Part shown: positions 1 through 10,923 of the stretch, piece after piece
Layout of the letters: each line of letters starts with the position of its first letter
How positions within the stretch are numbered: position 1 is the stretch's first letter
NCBI GenBank assembly: GCA_033239525.1
Contig: BSYO01000016.1
Location: forward strand, 11,295,045 to 11,359,044
Reading direction: 5' to 3'
DNA length: 64,000 nucleotides
From: Nepenthes gracilis
Taxonomy: Eukaryota > Streptophyta > Magnoliopsida > Caryophyllales > Nepenthaceae
Notes under the pieces: model-generated
The model's database searches: none
What the model was told of the DNA's origin: nothing
What the model saw: only the letters and a program-made list of their open reading frames with translations
Position numbers and translations under genes: made by a program

Positions 1-23
1 CAATTTTGTGATATTTCTTGCAG

Positions 24-2176
24 GTTCTGCTGTGAAGGGAATTTCAATGAAGCATGGGAAGAAACAAATCATACTCGATGAGAGTAGGCGCAACACATAT
101 ATGGTTGACTCGGGATCTTCTGGCAGACAAGAACCGTCTATATTGACCGTCTTCGATGGGGAGAGAAGGCAGCTGGTGTCGGTAAGTGTATAAAAACACC
201 TTGTAATTCTTTCCCTGGTTTACAGAAGCTGCTTTCAAGTATGCAAATTTCATTTTATTGAGGTTTACTCAATCCCATGTTAGATAAATCCTAGGAAATT
301 GATTGGTGGGCTCAAGAGCTGGGTAGGTGAATGCCACCATTCTTCAGTTGCATAGAGAAATATGCCTATGTTTTTTAATGGGGGAGGGGGAAAGAATGAC
401 AATTGCCTCCAGTTTTGCAGGTCCTTTTCTTCAAATAGGACAGATGCTGCCCAGTTGCCGAATCAGTAGTATATTTTGACCTTTTGCTTATTTACCAAAG
501 ATTAACTTACCTGCAATATTTTCATATATATGAAAATAAATCCATGAAAAATATATCATTAATTAATGGAAACCTCGTGCTTAAACTCTAGAAAATGACT
601 ACCCGTATTTGATATTAAAAGTCATTTATTGGAATTCATTCACTGATCATCATCGACTGCCAACATCTATTGATGAACATTTTTATCCGAAAATGATATT
701 ATTGCCGATCTATGATGCGGCCAACTATGCCGCTGGCTGCTAACAGGCAGGCATGCCCCAACCTCCACCACCTGCCACTGACTCTCTTACCCTTGCTGCC
801 GTTCGCATCACCATGACCTGGTCACTGACACCAACCGACCTCTGCAACTGCCGGTCACCTGTTGCTGATGTCGCCAACTCCAAAGATTGATCGGCGATTT
901 TCTAAAATATATTTTTAATCATAAAATATCACTGCTAGATAAAAATATCACTAAAGAAAATATTCTCACCGTCAATAATAACAAATATCATCTATTGTCA
1001 TCTGGTGTGTGAGATAATCTAAATCTCTTTATACAAGCCAAACATCCAAAAATCTATCAAGAGTGTCATTTTCTTTTGAAATTTTTTTCATTTGGTAAAT
1101 ACTTTTGAAAATCAACTATGTTTTCATTTATACCTGAGCGTATTGTCTGTAGAGATTTGCTATTGGCTAAGGACGACTGTCAGGTGACTTTTTGTGGATG
1201 GATCCATTAAAGATATGTCTTCCTGTTGCCTTTCTATTGTACCTGACACGGATTTTAAATGTCAATGAATAAGGTGGGGCTTCACAGCGAGTATGGCTAT
1301 GCCAGGAGCCTGGCTCGCTTTGCAGCAAAGCTCGGTCCTGTTGCCTGGAGAGTTGCCTCCAAGAAGATCGACAGATGTCTGCCCACCGGTGTTAAGTTTG
1401 GCCCCGGATGGGTTGGAGATAATGAAGCTGCGGCGCCGAGGCCAGTGCCGCAACCTTCATCCGCTGCTGCCAGTCAACCGCCACCACCACAGCATTTATC
1501 CGTACCTGGAAATCCATCCACCAACGCCACACAAGGTGCCTTGGAAACTCTCGGCAAACCATCCGAGAATGTAGAAACCGATGGCATATCCGAGAAGCAT
1601 GTGGCTCCTAGTCAACCTGCATTAGATGATCATTCAACCAAGACTTCCTCCCCATCTCCGGCTACCATCGCCGCTACAACTGCTGCCGCGTCACTGTCAG
1701 AAGCCGTGAAAAGATTAAATTCCCATGCTGCTGCATTTAACGTATTGAACAGCAGCGTTGGCTCCCCGTTCCAGACTTGCCAAAGCTCCCCAATTCCACC
1801 TCGGAAGAACGGGGTGAACGGTGCTTTTGGGTTCGACGTTCCACCTCAGATGGGTAGATCGATTGGAGCCGGCCCATCTGCCCGGTTCAACGTCGGGCCT
1901 CGTCCAATTCCGGGCATGGTTTTGAAATGTGACGGCAACCATGTTCGTCCACCAGCTTTGGAAAGTAACATTAACTCGGAAAATTCTAGTCCAGCGAAAT
2001 CCAGCCATTGTTTACCGGATTCCAAGCTCGCTCCGCAGCCTTCTTGGCAGAGATCATCGCCACAGCAGAAGCCCGGCTCGATTCCGCCAGACCTAAATGT
2101 CGGGTTCCAGTCGCCGGGATCTCCTGCTTCTAGGAGGCCCGATTCAACACAGCCGGACCTTGTATTACAGCTCTAA
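24..2176 (+). CDS. Bromodomain-containing protein (plant BRD1/2/13 type), 3' part
   Basis: Two coding exons are visible: 24-181 (after a cttgcag acceptor, ending TCG|GTAAGT) and 1274-2176 (TAA stop). They join in phase 0; intron 182-1273. The first exon carries the linker DESRRNTY. The second begins with VGLHSEYGYARSLARFAAKL, continues through GPVAWRVASKKI and VKFGPGWVGDNEA, and then becomes a long Ser/Pro/Ala/Gln-rich tail ending PDLNVGFQSPGSP...QPDLVLQL. From family knowledge this block follows the single bromodomain in plant bromodomain proteins that act as subunits of SWI/SNF (BAF-type) chromatin-remodelling complexes in the nucleus. The bromodomain itself is off the left edge, so acetyl-lysine binding cannot be checked here. 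The acceptor at 1273 (aataag|GTG) has a weak pyrimidine tract but is the only one that keeps the conserved join. The reading frame is intact, so the gene is probably functional. Confidence 0.88.
182..1273 (+). other. Last intron of the bromodomain gene
   Basis: GT-AG intron of 1,092 bp, mostly AT-rich. A patch at about 715-890 is clearly richer in C and G than the rest and may be an old insertion. I recognise no coding content in it. Confidence 0.75.
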
Positions 2177-2515
2177 AAAGGAACTGAGGTACTCGAATTT
2201 CACCTTTAATTTTAACCATAGATTGGCGGGGATCTGACCTTTTTGCTCATAGCGGAGAGATTGAAGAGGGTTGCCCTTATTGAAGCCATTATCTAACAGC
2301 ATATTAGAGGTTTTTAGGAGTTTATTGTACAGATTAATGCACCCTGATGTTTAGGCCAAACGGTATAGAAAAATGCATCTTCTTCTCCGTCATTTGAAGC
2401 CATGATCAATGTAGCTGGAATTTCTCTTCATTGAAGTACGATGTTATATATATATATTTATATGTGTGTTCATGTATGAGATTGTTGTTCTCCAATAAAA
2501 TCCTTCGTTTCTACC
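2177..2515 (+). terminator. 3' UTR and polyadenylation region of the bromodomain gene
   Basis: The stop codon is followed by about 320 bp of unremarkable UTR, a TA-rich stretch at about 2443-2465 that could be the far-upstream element, and an AATAAA at 2494-2499. The exact cleavage site is inferred, not seen. Confidence 0.5.
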
Positions 2516-5259
2516 CTGTCAATAAGCTTATTCGTATTCCCAAAAGTGCTTCATCGGTAAGTATATAGCTGACAGATCAAACGTTCTCTGCTCCCTCCTA
2601 CGTATTTGTATAGAGTTTATTGTAATTTCATGGCTTGGTAGTGACAAAATGGTTAGTATATGCAAGACTTATCAAAATCGGCCATCCAAACTATCTGGTC
2701 TTATAGATTCAAATTTTTATAAGATTTAATCAATGTATATTAATATTATAAACAAAAATAATAGAAAAAATTAGACAATATAAATTTTTTAGTCCAGGTT
2801 TGATGCGGATTATTATTATTTTTATAAATATATTTTTATTTTTAAATAAATACTAAATTTAAAAAAATTATTTCAGTAGATTATATTTTATAATTAATAT
2901 ATTTATAAAATTTTTTTATATATATATATATTTATATAATATTTTATTCTAAATAATATAATTTTTTAATATTTTATGTTTTTGATATTTTTATGTAATA
3001 TGCTGCTTTGAAAATATATATATTTTAAAATTAAAATATTCATCTACATATCCGGTTTGAATTATAAAGAATCTAACTTAATGATTATAATTTTTACTTA
3101 AATTCTACTCATTTTTAATCTAAACTCGTTTTTGATCAATTCAAGTGATTTTATACCTGTTTGAAATTATTCCTTACTCGTCTTTTTTTTAAAAAAATAA
3201 AATAAAATAAAATTCATATAGAACTTAATTTTATAAAATTATTTTAAAAAATGAAGATTTTTTTTTTTTTTTTTCAATTCCCGAGTTGTTCTGTGGGCTC
3301 CATTGGCAGAGCAAGACATGATTAAGTGCTTCCAAGATTGATAAGATGACATGCTCAGAGTAATCTTTTTTCTCCTCTAACTTTACAAGAATTGCTAATA
3401 GAGACAAATGAAAGAAATGATTTTTTTTATTGCTTTTTTTTCTTTTTTATTTTATTTCCTTTACTTTTTTAAAAAAAAAAATCTAGGTGATTATAATTAA
3501 AATAAAATAAAATAAAATAAAATATTAATCAAAGCACGAAATTTCTATTTTTAAATAAAAACGTCGTAGATAGAAAAAATACATGCAAATGCAGGGACTG
3601 ATAATTTTGAGAGCTATTGCTAACGCATGTATAACAATCCTCTTTTTATGTCGTATTTATTAGATTTGACCTTCAAATTTTTTTAAAAAATATGTAAATA
3701 GTTTTTTAATAGTATAAGTTTTGGATATTTTACCATTTTAACAGTAATAATAAAAGATTTATACTGTGATTTTTTAAATATTAAAATTTATCTTGTGGAT
3801 AATTTATCATTTTAATAATTCCAATAGGTAGGATGTGAAAAGAGGAGGCTGCTATGCGAGCGTAGGTATTAGCCCACCTCAATTTGAAAAGAAAAAGAAA
3901 TAGTGGTCTACCCACTTAGGTTTTAAGATTTGCAAAATTTGCCCATATATGAAAAAAAAAAAAACCTAACAATATCATATTGAGAAATATCTTAAATTGA
4001 ATTGGTGTTGCAAGGGGGCTTTTGGCATCTAGACGTGTGAATTCAGCTTTAGAATGATCTGATCTAAAGACTTAAATTAATTGGTCAATTCTCTTCTTAT
4101 TAATAAAAAGATCTACGATTACTTTGACAGCCTTTTACAAAAAGAATAAACGAAAAGGATTGACACAGCTTATAAAGTGCAAAGCCCGAGTTGCCATTGA
4201 ACACTATATCAGTGGAAAGATTGAAACACTCGTTTTTTTTTTTTTTATACATGGTTTGAAAAAAGGTGACGGGATTGGCTTGAAAAAAAGGGGACAAAGT
4301 ATTGTGAGTATCATGAAATAAGTTGTTGTCTATAATTGAACAACGACAATTCGAGAGTAAGTAAGACAGTCCTATCAGTAATACCCATATATAAAATAAA
4401 AAAATAATGATTTAATTAAAATTTAACATATTAAAAGTTGCTAAACAATATATTTTACTTTTTTAGAGAATAATGATAACAAAGGCTCGAGGCTTTTCTA
4501 TTAATAAGAAAGAAATTTTCAATATGAGGGATGCTTGTAGAGGATAAAAAGCCTATTATAATCTTAGAATAAAATTATCAAACCTTAGTTAATGAAGTTG
4601 TTATCAAAAACTATTGCATTCTTATTTAGAGTACCATCTCTTCTACTTATATTTGTTGACGGATTAGTATCAGTCAGATTAGACATTTTCATGTTTATTT
4701 TTAAGCTATCTGATTGTTAGAAATCGAGCTTCTATATATACAATTTTCAACATTATAATTTTCTAATTTATATGAATAGATCGGACCTCTAATCATAAGA
4801 ATCGATAGACTCACAATTTGGGTACTTTAAAGCAGATTTTAGTCCAATTCATTTACCCAAACTTGAGTAAATATTAACTTAAGTACTAAAAAAATTTATC
4901 TGAAATAATCATCATATGTTGTGGTAGTTTACAGGACTAGTATTGAAGTTTTAAGTCTAAATCCAAACCAAAGTTTGGAGATTTCAGGTTGAACTTTATC
5001 CAGATAAAAAACAAACAAATAAAAATGCTCGCTATGACTCCATAATACTGATCAAGCAAAATAAATATATATTTGTAGACTAGTTGGTGCACAAAAATTA
5101 TATAAACATGTTAGAAATGTCACGTATGTTTGTGGACTGTGCACCAAATATAACAAATTTGCTATAATATAGAAAATATATTTTAAAGAAAAGATAATTA
5201 GGAACAACCCATTTATTAGAAATGTTTTTGAAATCTAATTCTTTAAATTTTATATTTAA
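2516..5259. other. AT-rich intergenic DNA
   Basis: No gene is recognisable. It contains long A and T runs, an (AAAAT)n-type microsatellite near 3497-3524 and one probable MITE (listed separately). Short open frames near 4100-4321 occur on both strands and look like chance. Confidence 0.6.
3612..3874. mobile_element. Probable MITE with about 45-bp imperfect terminal inverted repeats
   Basis: The left end (from gctattgctaacgc, 3613) and the reverse complement of the right end (ending cgtaggtattagc, 3873) pair over roughly 45 bases with scattered mismatches. The interior is AT-rich and non-coding. A target-site duplication is not clear and no transposase is present, so the superfamily is unassigned. 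Confidence 0.4.
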
Positions 5260-5264
5260 CATAT

Positions 5265-6267
5265 TGTTGCGTCCCAGATCTCGGGGCTCGGTACATCACA
5301 AATATTTGAGAGTGTAAAGATGTAGAGAGGGAGAGAAGAACACCAGATTTTACGTGAAAAACCTCCCCTTAAATGAGGGGGGAACACCACGAGGCTCAAG
5401 GGCCTGAAAGGTGTTTCACTATCGATAGAAGAGTTACAAAATACAAGTTTGTAGGAGTATCTTTCCGTTCTCTTCCTAGGCTCTCTCTTCTGGGAGCTCA
5501 AGAGCCTTTTCCTTCTCGCCTGGAAAGAGAAAGAAAAAAGCCAACCCCTTACTTAGAGTATTTGCTAGGTATTTATAGTGGAAGAATGTTCCTTAAGAAT
5601 GATCCACGTGGCGGCCGGCGTATAGTTGGGAGGCTGTCCACCTGCTCTGTCGGTTGTGTCAGATGCGTTGGGAAGCTGTCTGCATGCTTTGCTGGCCATG
5701 TCAGGCATGTTGGCGTGTGCAGGGAGGCAAGCTGTCGGCGCCGCTGATTGGGCCTTATCATGTCAGGCGTGCAAACCCTAGATGTCAATCTTGAAGTGAC
5801 TAGGCATGCTTTGAGTATCATTATGCGCTGTAGAAGCGGCGTTTTGCAGTGGTTGTGTGTTCCTTGGTAATAACAAAGTTGCATAGTTGGCGCTCGTAGC
5901 CATGTATGAAATAGTCCCCGTCATTAAGCGGCGTGCCTTGTCCCTTTGTGAGTTCGCGAACTCGTTGAAGGAGACAGTTTCTCGGACGTTACTGCTTTCT
6001 TAACGATTTGAAGGATCTTTGGTTCCCTGTTAGAAGGTCCTCGGGTCCTTTTCTTAGTCCTCAGGCCCATGTTGCTAGGGTTCTCGGACGTTTCTCGGGT
6101 TTCCTTGATGACATCATTCCCTTGTGACGTCCTCGAGCTCCTTTTGGTTAAATGGGCCTCTCGGACTTTGTCGCTTCTTGGGCGAGTCTGTTCTCTTGGT
6201 CCGTGGGCACGTCTTTGGTGCTTCCTTTTGGGCCGTGTTTCATGGGCCCTAATATTGGGACCCAACA
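5265..6267 (-). repeat. 3' LTR of the Tat-like element (in element orientation)
   Basis: 1,003 bp, TGTTG...CAACA. It shares long blocks with 10924-11925, such as the one around the tttcactatcga motif at 5417. Short open frames inside it are not conserved proteins. The purine-rich GAGGGCTAA just inside it on the minus strand (about 6268-6276) is a candidate polypurine tract. Confidence 0.9.
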
Positions 6268-6824
6268 TTAGCCCTCATACCAAAAGGTTCGAGGTCCTCG
6301 ACCATTTGGCATGAAGTCACTGCTCTTCTTGGGAGGTTGACTTTTTCCCGTGACAGTTTGTCCGTGCGTGTGCTGTGGCTTGAGAAGGACGTTCCTAAAG
6401 AAGTGAGAACATAGTCGTCCACCTTTTGGTTTCGGCTTTTTGCGATGCTAGTCCGAGATCACGTGTGTCCTCAGAGGGAACGTGGCGACAGGTTTGGTGA
6501 AGAAGTGTCCTAGAGTTTCTTTTGAGTTTGAGACTTTTTCAGCGCCGTCATTTGGGCTTCTGTGGAGCATTTAATACTGGATTGACGGGCTGACAGGCGT
6601 CTTGGGAAGGCAAGGCCACGATTTCTCTGAGGCGAATGGCCGAGCGATGCGTGGCGAAGGGTAATGAGTGCGCCTTTTTGAATTTCAAAAATATTAATAG
6701 AATGGCCTTCTCATTTCCAACTCCTCACTTCTGCGTTTGCTTCCGCTTCCTTTGCCAAGTTTCCTCTCCAAGTTCTGAAGCCTTTGCTCTTCGTTCTTCT
6801 TCTGTCTATTTCTTCTCGTTTTTC

Positions 6825-8804
6825 ATGGCGCCTGGAGTAAGGGAGATTGCGTCCTCAATGACGCTTGGTAGGCTCGAGGAGATTCGAGAACGGTATGGAA
6901 TCCCTGATTCCATGGCTATGGTGGTTCCGAAGCCCTGTGAGAGGGTGTGGTGTCCACTTGACGGATTTATCACTATGTACGAAGTCCACCTCAAGGGTGG
7001 GCTTCGATTTCCTGTTCCAGAAGAGCTTTATCAGATCATGCTGGGCCTTGGCGTTCCTCTTGTCAGGCTCCAACCAAATATGATCAGGTAATTGGTTTCT
7101 TTGTGCGTTTTTGCCCGCTGCCATGATAAGCTGTTGGACGCACTTATGGTCAAGGTCATGTTCCGTTTTACACATAACCTTGACTGGATTATAATGACCC
7201 AACGTCCGGACTTTTCTGTGATGTGCGGGGGAAACCCAGACTCCACAAAGAGGTGGAAGGATAAATTCTTTTTCCTGAGCGTCCGGAAGAATTAGGTCAT
7301 CCCCATTGTTTGGGAAAATGTGGCCGGCTAGTACTGCTCGGATCCCTCAAGGGACGAGAGGGACGCAGTGAAGGAGTTCTCGGACCTGGTGATGGCCAAT
7401 CTTGGGGGCTTTCAAGAGAATAAACGCAATATCTGACTTTCGTCCGAGAACTTTGAGAAGGCGAAGTGGGGTCCATGGTCTGAGACCTCTGTTATCACTC
7501 ATCTTGAGAAGTTTAAGAAGAAAAGATTAAGGAGGAGAGAAAAACCTCTGAGGATTGAAGGGCCCGTAGAGCGCACGGAGAAGAGCCGTTCGGTCGAGAG
7601 TTCGAAACGTCCGGCGGCCATTGTTGAGTACCCTCTGTCTGATGATGATGACGATGATGATTTTGACAACAACGCCATGATTGTCCCTCTTTTCAAGAGG
7701 TCGAGGACAGGTTCTTTACCAGAGTCTTCGGGGACTGGGGATCTTGCCCCCGCCTTTTTGGTGGATCGTCTCAGCGGGTCCTCAGGGGCGATTGCACAGA
7801 TCATGGAGCTCCCGGACGTCCAGTCTCCCAATGATGATCTTACTCCAGGAGCTCCCGCTGATCTTCCTCGTGAAGTCTCGGATGGGATTAGCCACCATTC
7901 CACTGGACATCGGTGGCGGGGACTCCATCAGGGAGGCTAAGGGGGGAGTGATAGCAGAGACGGTCCGAGAGGCAGCAGGGGCCGAGGAAGTAGGCGCTAT
8001 TGACCTGACTTCTCATGATCCTTCCGTGCATCCTGTAGCAGTCCAAGATGATCCACCGTCAGGGCTCCTCAGGGACGCTGACGTTGGGGCAGGCTCCTCA
8101 GTGTTTTTTATAGCTGAGGCATTTGCGGCGCCTAAGAGCGAGCTGCTGGAGTCCGAGACCTTTGGGGAGCGTGGCTGAGGTTACGATCCTCTGGTCTCCA
8201 AGGTATTTCACTGCTTCTTCACTTGCCTTAGTTTCTGTTGCCTGCGACCTAATGTACTTGTCTGTTTTGCAACTCCAAGAATTGGCCGGGAGCCCTAGCC
8301 AGCTGGTCGAGGAGGTCGCCCAATCCCGCTTGGAGATAGAGTCGCTGAGAGCCGCTGGGGAAGCAACCTAGTGGGCTGAAGCAAAGCTGGCTGAGGCATA
8401 AAGGAAAGTTGCCTCATTGGAGGATACCGTCAAGCTCTAGTAACTTTAGCAGGGACTTTTCCCGGACAGGTTGTCCATTTGGAGAAAAGGCGAGGACGTC
8501 CGTGCAGACCATGGAGATTGCACCTTTGTTGGATAGCAAGTACTGGGAGAGCATTCGAATGTCTTTGTAGAATCTTTGGGATCGCTTCATCCGTGGTTTC
8601 TATGCCGTTCTTGATCACAAGAATGTGAGTGCCTTAAGCGCAGGAGATTTGTACGGCATTACTGGGAGGCTTTTCCCAGAGTCCTCTCGGGCAGGGCCTG
8701 AAGGCAAACCTCCATCATCCGAGCAGTCAGGTCTGATGGACCAAGCGGGGCCTTCTGGAGCTCAGGAGGTTCGAGGACAAGGGAGCCAAGAAGGGATTTC
8801 GTGA
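6825..8804 (+). pseudogene. Degenerate antisense ORF (aORF/gene23-like) of the Tat-like element
   Basis: It runs opposite to gag. The first part (ATG 6825 to 7087) encodes GRLEEIRERYGIPDSM..., then WCPLDGFITMYEVHLKGGLR, FPVPEELYQIMLGLGVPLVR and LQPNMI. A TAA follows at 7089-7091, where ATCAG|GTAATT could instead be a splice donor. The same frame goes on with RWKDKFFFLS (to 7295). Later pieces have an acidic DDDDDDDF patch (about 7638-7665), a coiled-coil-like stretch (about 8280-8440) and an end near 8804. The pattern (entry segment, G-L-R-x-P-x3, a P-N-x motif, then KxW..RFFF) resembles the plant retrotransposon-associated protein carried antisense in Tat elements such as Grande. Its function is unknown. 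Several stops and shifts make this copy a pseudogene unless splicing removes them. Confidence 0.6.
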
Positions 8805-8891
8805 CGAATTGTCTCTTTTTCCCTTTCCGTTTTTGTTGTTGTTGTTTTTTTATTTTTTTTATATAACATTGTACAGGAGCCCTGTTTTATA

Positions 8892-8897
8892 AATAAA
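8892..8897 (+). terminator. Possible poly(A) signal of the antisense ORF
   Basis: An AATAAA about 90 bases after the last recognisable codon of the plus-strand antisense ORF, preceded by a T-rich stretch. Position is the only support. Confidence 0.3.
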
Positions 8898-9081
8898 ACT
8901 TACGCTTTCTAAGTTGAAGCTTCGGACTCTTTGCTCAGTTTGTACAAGTGTTCATTCTTTTTGTGATGCACTGCTAAGTATTTTGTCCTTAGCTTTACGT
9001 GTGAGCTTTGAAGGATTATGATGTCTTTTGACCTCTCGGGTTGCCTGGCTTTGCACGAAGTTCCAAGAGCTTGATCTTTTG

Positions 9082-9790
9082 GGCCACTCGGACGGAGCCG
9101 AGTTTTTATAATACGATCTCTAGGGCTGCTCGGATAGAACCGAGTCTTTTAGAATACGACCTCTGGGGCCGCTCGGATAGGACCGAGTCTTTTAGAATAT
9201 GACTTTTGGGGCCGCTCGGATAAGACCGAGTTTTTAGAATACGACCTTTGGGGCTGCTCGGATAGGACTGAGTTTTTGTAATACGACCTCTGAGGCCGCT
9301 CGGATAGGACCGAGTTTTTTGGAATACGACCTTTGAGGCAGCTCGGATAGGACCGAGTTTTTGGAATACGACCTTTGGGGCTGCTCGGATAGAACCGAGT
9401 TTTTGAAATACAACCTCTAAGGCCGCTCGGATAGGACAGAGTTTTTGGAATACGACCTCTGGGGGCCACTCGGATGAGACTAAGTTTTTAGAATACGACC
9501 TCTGGGGCCGCTCGAATAGGATCGAGTTTTTGGAATACAACCTCTGGGGCTGCTAGGATAGGATCGAGTTTTTAGAATACGACTTTTGGGGCCGCTCGGA
9601 TAGGACCGAGTTTTTGGAATACGACCTCTGGGGTCGCTTGGATAGGACCGAGTTTTTGGAATACGACCTCTGGGGCCGCTCGGATAGGACCGAGTTTTTG
9701 AATACGACCTCTGGGGCTGCTCGGATAGGACTGAGTTTTTGAATATGACCTCTGACGCCGCTCGAATAGGACCGAGTTTTTTCTTTGACT
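9082..9790. repeat. Minisatellite, about 17 copies of a 41-43 bp unit
   Basis: Tandem copies with consensus CCGCTCGGATAGGACCGAG, then TTTTT, then a GAATACGACCTCTGGGG-like half. Each unit has a small inverted repeat, CTCGG...CCGAG, with a 6-base loop, so either strand could form a row of hairpins. Copies differ by a few substitutions and T-run length changes. The array lies between gag and the antisense ORF of the Tat-like element. From the literature on Tat/Ogre elements, this 3' untranslated zone is hypervariable and can seed satellite DNA. Several overlapping minus-strand open frames across it are by-products of the repeat. Confidence 0.92.
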
Positions 9791-10125
9791 TGGGAGTAAT
9801 CTTGATCTTAAGGAGGGAACAAGAGAATGCACAATGATGGGCATATCGAAGGGATCCTTTCATTCTTGCAGACGTGTTACATTGAGTAGCCTCTAAGGCC
9901 ATCTTAATCCCTCACGTTACATCAGTGCCCTGAGTCCTAGATGATGCAAGTCCAGGTGTTGGCGTCTCCCTTGCCTAGCCATGCCCTCCTCTCATTGCCT
10001 CTTGGGCGGTCATGGCCATTTTGCAGCCTCCCAGTTAATGGTCAGGCGCGTTCCATGTTCATGATGGCCTTACCTTTTGAACAGTTAGATCGACCGCGTC
10101 TTACTGTTTCGGGAGCCTGCCCGGG

Positions 10126-10849
10126 TCATAGCACGAAACGGTCGAGATGGCCTTCCATTACCAACCTTTCGACCTCTACCCGTAATGTCCTACAGTCCTC
10201 AGTGTCATGGCCACAGTTGTAGTGGTAATGGCAGTACTTCTCTTGGTCATCTCCATCTGGGTTTTTCAACACCTTGGGCCATCTCAAGAACTCCTCGTCT
10301 TGGATCTGCCTCAGGATGCTGGCGAGCGACTCGTTTAGGTTAGGCGGGTCCGATAGCTCGTTTCCTCCAAGAACAATCCGTTCGGGCTTGTATCACCTGG
10401 ACGACCCTTGGAACTTCAGCTGGTAGCCAACTCTTCTTTTTCCTTCCCATGTCCTCGGGGCAGGATTTTCTCTATCTTTCGGCTTACTTGCTTCGCCAGT
10501 TTTAGGTCTGAAGACCGTCTTCCAGAGTCTCTTGAGCTCTCTCATCGTCGAGGATGGGTCATGGACTTCTTTTTGTTGAGATAATCCCTCAGTTCGTAAG
10601 AAGTTCGCGTAACTTGCCGCTCCTCCCGGGTGCTGCTGTCCATGAGGTTTCGGGGCATGCTGCCCTAGACTGCTCGTCCACCTTTACGCAAAGAGTGTGG
10701 ACTGCTCTCGAGAGACTGTCCACCTTCTCCGCCAGTTTCCGTGCGCAGGCGCCAGGGCGACCACTTATCGTACTGTTTGATGGGAGGCACCTGCTGAATG
10801 GTGCCACTCGCCGGCCAGACGTGCTAGCTTGGGCCCGCTTGTTCACCAT
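10126..10849 (-). pseudogene. Gag remnant of the Tat-like element
   Basis: A minus-strand ATG at 10849 lies about 60 bases inside the primer-binding site and opens MVNKRAQASTSGRR. The frame shifts or stops downstream. The recognisable part is KYCHYHYNCGHDTEDC followed by L-x5-VERLVMEGHLDRFV (about 10128-10240), which matches the C-H-H-C region with a downstream IERLI..GHL motif typical of plant Tat/Ty3-gypsy Gag proteins. A TGA ends this frame at 10126-10128. The protein would form the virus-like particle and bind RNA, but the frame is broken and I expect no function. Confidence 0.65.
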
Positions 10850-10901
10850 TTTTGGTGTGCTGGTTGTTCTGTGATAGCAGGAAGCAACGGGCTTTTGTCA
10901 C

Positions 10902-10923
10902 GGCTTCCCACAGATGGCGCCAA
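10902..10923 (-). other. Primer-binding site of the Tat-like element
   Basis: Directly adjoining the LTR at 10924, the minus strand reads TTGGCGCCATCTGTGGGAAG. This type of tRNA-complementary site is common in plant Ty3/gypsy elements and fixes the element's orientation. The tRNA was not identified. Confidence 0.75.

Noticed and set aside
5373..5747. 124-residue plus-strand ORF in the LTR and its partner at 11108-11404
   Set aside because: It lies wholly inside the duplicated LTRs, the start region differs between copies, and it matches no known family.
7499..7903. 134-residue minus-strand ORF in the Tat-like element as pol or gag
   Set aside because: It shows none of the protease, RT, RNase H or integrase motifs and is the opposite strand of the antisense ORF's Ser/acidic region.
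9082..9790. CRISPR-like array of short palindromic repeats
   Set aside because: The units abut without unique spacers, the copies diverge, and the context is a plant retrotransposon.
9106..9902. Minus-strand repetitive proteins of 90-144 residues
   Set aside because: They come from reading the 41-43 bp minisatellite; similar open frames exist in several phases and match no known protein.
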